From contig NZ_FPIP01000004.1 in assembly GCF_900119075.1 (NCBI RefSeq), positions 124,001 to 188,000 on the forward strand: DNA of 64,000 nucleotides, written 5' to 3'. Under the pieces are notes generated by a model. That model worked only from the letters and a program-made list of their open reading frames with translations, did not search any database and had not been told where the DNA came from. The position numbers were made by a program, and so were the translations under genes. This document shows, piece by piece, positions 58,801 through 64,000 of this stretch; the first letter of the stretch is position 1; each line of letters opens with the position of its first letter. This stretch comes from Ruminococcus flavefaciens. GTDB lineage: Bacteria > Bacillota > Clostridia > Oscillospirales > Ruminococcaceae.

Positions 58801-60377
58801 AAGATAACAGAATAAACGGAGCGGATGAGCTTGAAAAGGAGCTCAGAAATAAGATGTCGGAGCTTTCATCTAACGTTGACTGCTTTGAAAAGATCTCCGC
58901 AAGAGCTTTTCCTGAGACAGATCAGGATTTTTCAGACAGCGAGCTGACCGTAAGCGACCTTGAGAATGTCACGGGCAGACGCAGGGCTGTTCCCGTATTG
59001 AAATGGGTATCAATAGCTGCGGCTGCTGTGGTTTGCATAGGAGTTCTGCCGAGGACTGTCTTCTTTCAGGAGTTCATGGCTGATCTCGGTACGGATTCAA
59101 ACAGGAAGTACCGTGACATGATCTCCGAGATACAGAGAGAGACCGAGGTCAATGATTATAAGGTCTACGATATGCCCCTCAGCGAGTACATCGAGGACGA
59201 TATTCTTATATCTCCTTTATACAGCTGTCCCTTTGAGGCAGAGAACACAGACGATATAAATGTCCGTGTGTTCGTCAGGGAGATAGAGGGAGTTCTTACA
59301 AATCAGATATATGCTGTTGAGTATACAGGCGATTACAATGAATCAAACTTCCTTGCGGCTGCGGAGTCAAAAGCCAAGTTTACAAATAAGGATATCGAGG
59401 CTATCGGAGATATAAGCACTGAAGTCAATGACTACAAGGCGTACAGAGCGGCCTGCAATGCGTTTACGGGAGACAAATACGCATTGCTCGTTGACGAGGA
59501 CGGCAAAAGAGCAACCGCTGCTTCATTCGCATACGTTCATATCTTCAAGTACGATGATGTTGTAAAGACCTTGCAGACTCAGGTGCTGTACTGCAATTAT
59601 GATGAGGATTGCGAGAAGTATTACTACGATATGATGACAAGCTGCTATGATGAAGAATTAGGTGGATTGGTAGAATATATACTTCCCGAAGCTGATAAGC
59701 TATGGAAAACATCGCTGAATTACGACGGTTCAGACGCTATGCCTGAAGAGAACAAGTCTGCATTTAACAGAAAGGACTTCTTTGCAGATGCGGCAGAATA
59801 TGAAGACTTAACTGAAACTCTCAGCTGGTATGAGCCTTACAATCTGGCAGATGAAGCTCTTGTTGATGACAAGGTGCAGACCATGAGATTCAGTGAAAAC
59901 AGTGCTGTCAAGACATTTAAAACGCCTGCTGACAGCAGTATAAAGGCTGCTATGCGTATGTATGAGCCTTATATCACTCATTTTAGTTATGATTCGCAGA
60001 GCGATCCGACTATTGATATCAGTATCGACGGCAGAGATGAGCAGATAATCGTTCACAGCGGCAATATCGAGGGCGATTTTGCTGAACTTGGCAAAAAAAC
60101 AGAAAAAACGACAAATGCTGCAGAGTTCAGCGGCGACCTGTTCGCGGAAGAACAGGAGCAGATGCAAAAGAATGCTGAAATAAACAGACAGATTCACGAG
60201 GCGGCTTTGAAATCAGAGGAGATACGGAAACAAGAAGAAAATGCTTCTCAGGCTTACGAGCAGTCAAAAGATGAAATATTGATAATTAATGACGATGAAA
60301 AAACAAGTCAGCCTTATAATGCGTTTATATTCAGCACGGATCAGTCATTTGTGCTTTCGAGCGGAGAACAAGAATAA
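58797..60377 (+). CDS. Membrane-anchored anti-sigma-like protein, second pair
   Basis: A 526-residue protein starting with GTG that overlaps the sigma-factor stop by four bases. About 65 cytosolic residues, one transmembrane helix (LKWVSIAAAAVVCIGVL), a Tyr/Asp-rich extracellular region of about 370 residues and a C-terminal charged coiled-coil (EQEQMQKNAEINRQIHEAAL). The layout matches the partner of the first ECF gene though sequence similarity is slight. No zinc anti-sigma motif. It is likely the membrane sensor for this sigma factor; the stimulus is unknown. Confidence 0.68.
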   Translation: MKDNRINGADELEKELRNKMSELSSNVDCFEKISARAFPETDQDFSDSELTVSDLENVTGRRRAVPVLKWVSIAAAAVVCIGVLPRTVFFQEFMADLGTDSNRKYRDMISEIQRETEVNDYKVYDMPLSEYIEDDILISPLYSCPFEAENTDDINVRVFVREIEGVLTNQIYAVEYTGDYNESNFLAAAESKAKFTNKDIEAIGDISTEVNDYKAYRAACNAFTGDKYALLVDEDGKRATAASFAYVHIFKYDDVVKTLQTQVLYCNYDEDCEKYYYDMMTSCYDEELGGLVEYILPEADKLWKTSLNYDGSDAMPEENKSAFNRKDFFADAAEYEDLTETLSWYEPYNLADEALVDDKVQTMRFSENSAVKTFKTPADSSIKAAMRMYEPYITHFSYDSQSDPTIDISIDGRDEQIIVHSGNIEGDFAELGKKTEKTTNAAEFSGDLFAEEQEQMQKNAEINRQIHEAALKSEEIRKQEENASQAYEQSKDEILIINDDEKTSQPYNAFIFSTDQSFVLSSGEQE

Positions 60378-60437
60378 ACTTACGGCAGCTTGCTGAAAAC
60401 AAAAGAAAGAAATATACAGCCCTACGTGAATAACCAT

Positions 60438-60753
60438 AATACCCATGTAGAAATTTTATGCTTAATATTGAGAGAACCCCTTTTGAAAAAGGGGCTTCTC
60501 TCAAACTCTCTCCCTAAAACTTTCGTTTTGTTTTTTCACAGATAGGGCGCTCCTGCACTTTGCAGGACTTTTTTATTTATAAAGCGCCTATCTGCGAAAA
60601 AACCAGATAAAAGTCTTTGGAAAGGGGTATGGGGGTGACTCACCGCAGTGCGGGGAGATGTCACGCAGTGACAGATGGGCGCGCCTCCGTCAAAGGAACC
60701 TTTCTTCAGAAAGGTTTCCCCAATAATTAACTATAAGCTTCTATATAAGTACT
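60438..60753 (+). repeat. Long mosaic repeat, copy 3 (316 bp)
   Basis: Collinear with copy 1, including the CCCCGCAGTGCGGGG segment, with scattered substitutions. The left terminal repeat has decayed (ACCCATGTAGAAATTT) while the right one is well kept (inverted ACTTATATAGAAGC). One central arm has lost a base (GCGCCTATCTG versus GCGCCCTATC). The remainder of the 489-base gap after the second anti-sigma gene holds only the terminator at 60780-60817. Confidence 0.9.
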
Positions 60754-60779
60754 ATGATTACGCAGGGCTGGTTTTATGC

Positions 60780-60817
60780 AAAAAAAGATGCTGTCTGCGG
60801 GGGGAATTGCAGACAGC
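60780..60817 (-). terminator. Intrinsic terminator of the second MATE gene
   Basis: GCTGTCTGC and GCAGACAGC pair perfectly around a ten-base loop; on the minus strand ATCTTTTTT follows. Confidence 0.85.
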
Positions 60818-60866
60818 GGAGGATAGAGGAATGGTGATATAGAACAGATCGCGTATCGATCTTGGA

Positions 60867-62231
60867 TCAGGCTGCGTGACGAAGCTTCTCAGGCTTAGCC
60901 TGCGGAGCTGCCATGTTTTTTTTGAGTGTGTGCTCAAAAGCGGTCATGTTGAGGAGAAGTGCTCCTATCCATGCCGAGGCTTCTGCATATGCAGTAGCGC
61001 GGAATCCGATGACAGGTATGAATAGCGCGATAACGCCTATTCTCAGTGCCATTTCGGCTATTCCCGATATCATAGGTATCATAGGCTTTCCAAAGCCCTG
61101 ATTGCCGTTGCGGAAGATGAAGAGGAAGTCAACTGCAAAGAGGAATATTCCGCATATGGGGAGATAAGTCTTTGCTATGGCTATGGGTTCTGCTCCGCTT
61201 ACCATTATCTTTGCAAGATATGTGGGCAGGAATACCATTACAGAGCCGAGTACCACATAGGCGATAGTAGCTATCGTAAGGCATACGTGAAGTCCCTCGC
61301 GGATACGGTCAAATCTGCGTGCGCCGTAATTCTGGCTGGTGAATGCAGACATTGCGAATCCTGCTGTGCAGGCAGGCTGCATAAAGAGGTTGATGAACTT
61401 GCTGCAAGCTGAATATGCAGTAGTATAGGCAACTCCCAGACCGTTTACGAAATACTGGATAACCATGCAGCCAACAGCTGTAATGGAGTTCATGAGCGCC
61501 ATTGGGAGACCGTTGCTGAAAAGCTCGCCGTAAAGAGCTCCGTTGCCGCGGAAGTCCTCTTTTGTGATGTTGAGGACGTCTATCTTGCGGATACGTCTGA
61601 AGCATATAGCCGCAGATACTACCTGCGAGAAGATAGTTGCAATTGCAGCTCCCTCAACGCCTGTTTTCAGCACGAATATGCAGAATGTATCGAGGAAGAT
61701 GTTGACTATGGTCGATATGATTATAGCTACAAATGGCGTTTTGCTGTCGCCCAGTGCGCGGAGTATGCAGGAGCAGAGATTGTATGCGATAGTGGCGATA
61801 AGTCCGCCGAAGATGAAGTAGCCGTATACAAGTCCGTCGTGCATTATAGCTTCGTCTGTGCGGAGCAGATGGAGTACGGGCTTTAAAAAGGCTGTGCTCA
61901 GGGCTGTCAGAGCTGCTGCTATTATGAAGCAGAGCATTGCCGATGAAGCAACGGAACGGCGGAGCTTTGAGTAGTCCTTTGCGCCGAAGCTCTGTGCGGT
62001 GATCACCGAAAAACCGTTGGCAAGTCCCATTGAGAATCCGAATATAAGAAACGTAAGTGAGGACATATTGCCTACCGCTGCAAGAGCGTTGTCGCCCAGT
62101 CCTTTGCCGACTATGGCTGTATCAGCGATATTGTACATCTGCTGAAGCATATTTGTCAGCAGCATGGGAAAGTAGAATTTAAGAATGAGGGAGCTTACTT
62201 TTCCCTGTGTGAGGTCGTTTGCCTTTGCCAT
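60867..62231 (-). CDS. MATE family efflux transporter (second copy)
   Basis: A 454-residue MATE protein starting at the ATG at 62231 (GGGGG about seven bases upstream; the ATG two codons earlier is too close). Twelve hydrophobic segments; LQQMYNIADTAIVGKGLG near 31 and the second-half FTSQNYGARRFDRIREG are family features. It belongs to the same superfamily as the protein at 11176 but is not a close copy. It diverges from an AraC-type gene with overlapping promoters, so that regulator probably controls it. Confidence 0.9.
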   Translation of the reverse strand: MAKANDLTQGKVSSLILKFYFPMLLTNMLQQMYNIADTAIVGKGLGDNALAAVGNMSSLTFLIFGFSMGLANGFSVITAQSFGAKDYSKLRRSVASSAMLCFIIAAALTALSTAFLKPVLHLLRTDEAIMHDGLVYGYFIFGGLIATIAYNLCSCILRALGDSKTPFVAIIISTIVNIFLDTFCIFVLKTGVEGAAIATIFSQVVSAAICFRRIRKIDVLNITKEDFRGNGALYGELFSNGLPMALMNSITAVGCMVIQYFVNGLGVAYTTAYSACSKFINLFMQPACTAGFAMSAFTSQNYGARRFDRIREGLHVCLTIATIAYVVLGSVMVFLPTYLAKIMVSGAEPIAIAKTYLPICGIFLFAVDFLFIFRNGNQGFGKPMIPMISGIAEMALRIGVIALFIPVIGFRATAYAEASAWIGALLLNMTAFEHTLKKNMAAPQAKPEKLRHAA

Positions 62232-62302
62232 ATCCATACCCCCTTGAAGCTTTTATCCTTTGTGTTGTTTCCTGACTCTATTATAATCAAAACTCTCAGT
62301 AA

Positions 62303-62346
62303 ATTATATCAGAACTATTGCTTTTATATCAAAAATAGGATATAAT
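62303..62346. promoter_or_regulatory. Overlapping divergent promoters of the MATE and AraC genes
   Basis: Plus strand: TTGCTT (62318-62323) and TATAAT (62341-62346), 17-base spacer, for the AraC-type gene. Minus strand: TTGATA (62332-62327) and TATAAT (62308-62303), 18-base spacer, for the MATE gene. The -35 regions interlock. Confidence 0.65.
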
Positions 62347-62399
62347 AGAATCAAAGCAACATATGAAAATAATATCGCAATTTTTGAAGGGGGGAGTTT

Positions 62400-63167
62400 A
62401 TGAAGACTGACCGCGACCTTAACTACAGGCTGTATATCCAGCGCAGCGACGGCTTCACGCGCAGTCCGTTCCAGAATGAGCTGAGCTATTACAGAACCAT
62501 ACAGGCAGGGGACGTGGAGGGCGTAAAACAGCGCTTTGAGACGGTTCGGAAGAACTTTTTCGCAGGCAAGGGAACTCTTTCCGACGATCCTGTGCGCAAT
62601 ATAGTTTATCATTTTGTAACGGCAGTAGCCCTTGTGTGCCGTTTTTGCGTTGAGGGAGGACTGCCCCATGATACGGCTTATACCCTCAGCGATATTTACA
62701 TACAGCGAGCAGATAAGCTGAATGACGTGGAAAAGATCATCGACCTCTTTCTCGAAATGCAGCTTGATTTTGCGGAGCGAATGAGAGTTCTCAAAAAGGA
62801 GAATGTTATCTCCCTCCATGTTCGCAGATGTATCGACTATATCTACGAGCATCTCCACGAGGAGCTGACGCTGAACGTACTTGCGGAATATGTAGGGCTG
62901 AATCAGTCGTACCTCTCCAAACTCTTTTCAAAGGAAACAGGCATGAGTGTGAAGTCCTTTGTCACTAAGGCGAAGATATCCACTGCTGAGAACCTGCTGA
63001 AAAACTCGGATTTTACCTGCCTTGATATATCGCTTGCACTTGGTTTTTCATCCCAGAGCGCCTTTATCAGCGTTTTTCGAAAGGTCAACGGCATGACTCC
63101 CAAAAAGTACAGGGAAATGCACTATATGGACGTCATCGAAGCCGACAAAAAGGAGCAGAAGCGCTGA
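62400..63167 (+). CDS. AraC/XylS-family transcriptional regulator
   Basis: A 255-residue regulator whose C-terminal 100 residues hold the double helix-turn-helix (LNVLAEYVGLNQSYLSKLF and LDISLALGFSSQSAFISVF, then MTPKKYRE). The N-terminal 150 residues are mostly helical and not a cupin, resembling the helical N-terminal part of YesN-like Clostridia regulators; no ligand pocket can be assigned. AGGGGGG precedes the ATG. Divergent from the MATE gene; sfsA starts directly at its stop. Confidence 0.9.
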   Translation: MKTDRDLNYRLYIQRSDGFTRSPFQNELSYYRTIQAGDVEGVKQRFETVRKNFFAGKGTLSDDPVRNIVYHFVTAVALVCRFCVEGGLPHDTAYTLSDIYIQRADKLNDVEKIIDLFLEMQLDFAERMRVLKKENVISLHVRRCIDYIYEHLHEELTLNVLAEYVGLNQSYLSKLFSKETGMSVKSFVTKAKISTAENLLKNSDFTCLDISLALGFSSQSAFISVFRKVNGMTPKKYREMHYMDVIEADKKEQKR

Positions 63168-63875
63168 ATGAAGTACAAAAATATTAAGGCGGCGGAGTTC
63201 ATATGCCGTCCCAACAGATTTATCGCTAAAGTCCTGATTGGCGGCAGTGAGGAGACTGTCCATGTTAAGAATACGGGCAGATGCAGAGAGCTTCTTACCA
63301 AGGGCTGTACCGTTTATCTTGAAGAGTCGGACAATCTGAGCCGCAAGACGAAATATGACCTTGTTGCCGTTGAAAAGCTGAGAAGCGGCAAACCGCCTCT
63401 GCTGGTGAATATGGACTCCCAGATACCCAATGCCGCAGTCGGGGAATGGCTGAGAAAAGGGGAGCTCTTTTCAACGCAGGCTGTGATTCGCCGTGAATTT
63501 ACATACGGGGAGTCGCGTTTCGATTTCCGCATAGAGGACGGAGGAAAGGTCTCTTTCCTTGAAGTCAAGGGAGTTACCCTTGAAAATGACGGTTCTGCAA
63601 GCTTTCCCGACGCTCCCACTGAGCGCGGTGTGAAGCATATCCACGAGCTTATCCGCGCACATAAAGAGGGCTTCGGAGCTTATATCCTCTTTGTTGTTCA
63701 GATGAAAGAGATTCGGGAGCTTCGCCCTAATGACGCTACTCACAGAGCATTCGGTGACGCACTGAGGCTTGCAGAGCGTGAGGGCGTGAAAATACTTGCA
63801 TATGACTGCATAGTTACTCCCGACAGTATGACTATAGATAAACCAATTCCCATAAGAACGGAGCTGAATATATGA
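63168..63875 (+). CDS. sfsA: Sugar fermentation stimulation protein homologue SfsA
   Basis: A 235-residue SfsA protein, identified from CRPNRFIAKV, HVKNTGRCREL and the C-terminal FRIEDGGKVSFLEVKGVTL with FPDAPTERGVKHI. The fold includes a nuclease-like core with conserved acidic residues, but function is uncertain; the E. coli name comes from a maltose phenotype. It starts directly after the AraC stop and overlaps the next gene by four bases (ATGA), so the three are likely cotranscribed. Confidence 0.93.
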   Translation: MKYKNIKAAEFICRPNRFIAKVLIGGSEETVHVKNTGRCRELLTKGCTVYLEESDNLSRKTKYDLVAVEKLRSGKPPLLVNMDSQIPNAAVGEWLRKGELFSTQAVIRREFTYGESRFDFRIEDGGKVSFLEVKGVTLENDGSASFPDAPTERGVKHIHELIRAHKEGFGAYILFVVQMKEIRELRPNDATHRAFGDALRLAEREGVKILAYDCIVTPDSMTIDKPIPIRTELNI

Positions 63876-64000
63876 ACTGGAAAGAACTGCTTTGCGAAAA
63901 AAGACGCAGGAGCTACTCGACATCGGCTGTCAGCGCCGACCCGAGAAACGAATTTCAGAAGGACTACCACAGGATAATCGGCAGCGCTTCATTCCGACGT
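63872..64000 (+). CDS. dgt: Deoxyguanosinetriphosphate triphosphohydrolase-like protein, N-terminus (cut by window edge)
   Basis: The first 43 residues of a dGTPase-type HD-domain protein: DPRNEFQKDYHRIIGSASFRR matches the conserved N-terminal DPR/EFQRDYxRIIxSxAFRR signature. The HD motif lies beyond the window. ATG overlaps the sfsA stop. Confidence 0.85.
   Translation, partial: MNWKELLCEKRRRSYSTSAVSADPRNEFQKDYHRIIGSASFRR

Noticed and set aside
1..64000. Prophage, integrative element or insertion sequence
   Set aside because: No transposase, integrase, phage structural or conjugation gene was seen, and tRNA genes show no adjacent integrase or duplicated 3' end.

Overview
ORGANISM. The window looks like a chromosomal segment of a fibre-degrading gut or rumen Firmicute, most likely Ruminococcus in the strict sense (R. 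flavefaciens / R. albus type). The pointers are a type I dockerin protein with Thr-rich linkers, a second Thr-rich-linker surface protein, an intracellular GH5 enzyme, a trimeric NAD(P)H-linked [FeFe]-hydrogenase, MurT/GatD, a HisZ-type histidine pathway, PolC, strong AGGAGG ribosome sites and sigma-A promoters with 17-nt spacers. This is inferred from gene content; species cannot be proven from the window. LAYOUT. 1-1720: 3' end of obg, mrnC, yebC. 1743-2059: first copy of a roughly 300-bp repeat. 2101-2877: promoter, manganese (yybP-ykoY type) riboswitch with terminator, and mntP. 2917-5464 (minus): promoter, structured leader, a 58-residue DUF4250 gene and a large secreted InlB-repeat/dockerin protein. 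5729-10119: hydrogenase operon hydC-hydB-hydA. 10170-11133: zinc-ribbon protein and rubrerythrin. 11176-13268 (minus): MATE transporter and plsY. 13515-16054: ECF sigma factor with a membrane-anchored partner. 16095-17459 (minus): GH5 enzyme and two tRNA-Ser genes. 17607-29357: pyrH-frr-uppS-cdsA-dxr-rseP-rnz-ispG-polC, covering nucleotide, translation, isoprenoid/lipid-carrier and replication functions. 29359-39270: a histidine operon (hisZ, G, D, C, B, H, A, F, I, E) interrupted by five non-his genes. 39311-41076: SGNH esterase (minus) and a hexapeptide-repeat transferase. 41258-49123: giant DUF4011/SF1-helicase protein, then murT-gatD. 49130-50452: cluster of short palindromic repeats around an XRE regulator. 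50505-55378: lipid-flippase-like protein, EF-G paralogue, alpha/beta hydrolase. 55384-55642: second long repeat. 55744-57828: His-rich COG0523 metallochaperone-like GTPase plus a P-loop/DUF1980-like partner. 58201-60377: second ECF sigma/anti-sigma-like pair. 60438-60753: third long repeat. 60867-64000: MATE transporter divergent from an AraC-type regulator, sfsA and the start of a dGTPase gene. HOW IT FITS TOGETHER. Most of the window is core metabolism in long, tightly packed operons with overlapping ATGA/TGATG junctions. The hydrogenase disposes of reductant from carbohydrate fermentation. The dockerin protein, SGNH protein and GH5 enzyme belong to the plant-fibre lifestyle. The mntP riboswitch and the COG0523 pair handle metals. 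Two ECF pairs sense unknown surface conditions. WHAT IS UNUSUAL. No transposase, integrase, phage gene or CRISPR array was seen. The notable unexplained structure lies in the intergenic spaces: a three-copy, TIR-bounded mosaic repeat whose inner hairpin core is flipped relative to its flanks in one copy; a family of short palindromes whose arms differ but stay complementary; and a structured, unassigned leader upstream of the DUF4250/dockerin genes. Among proteins, the best candidates for a second look are the DUF4011 protein with a transglutaminase-like domain and an apparently degenerate nuclease, the tandem P-loop metal proteins, and the phosphatase lodged in a his operon that lacks a histidinol-phosphatase gene.
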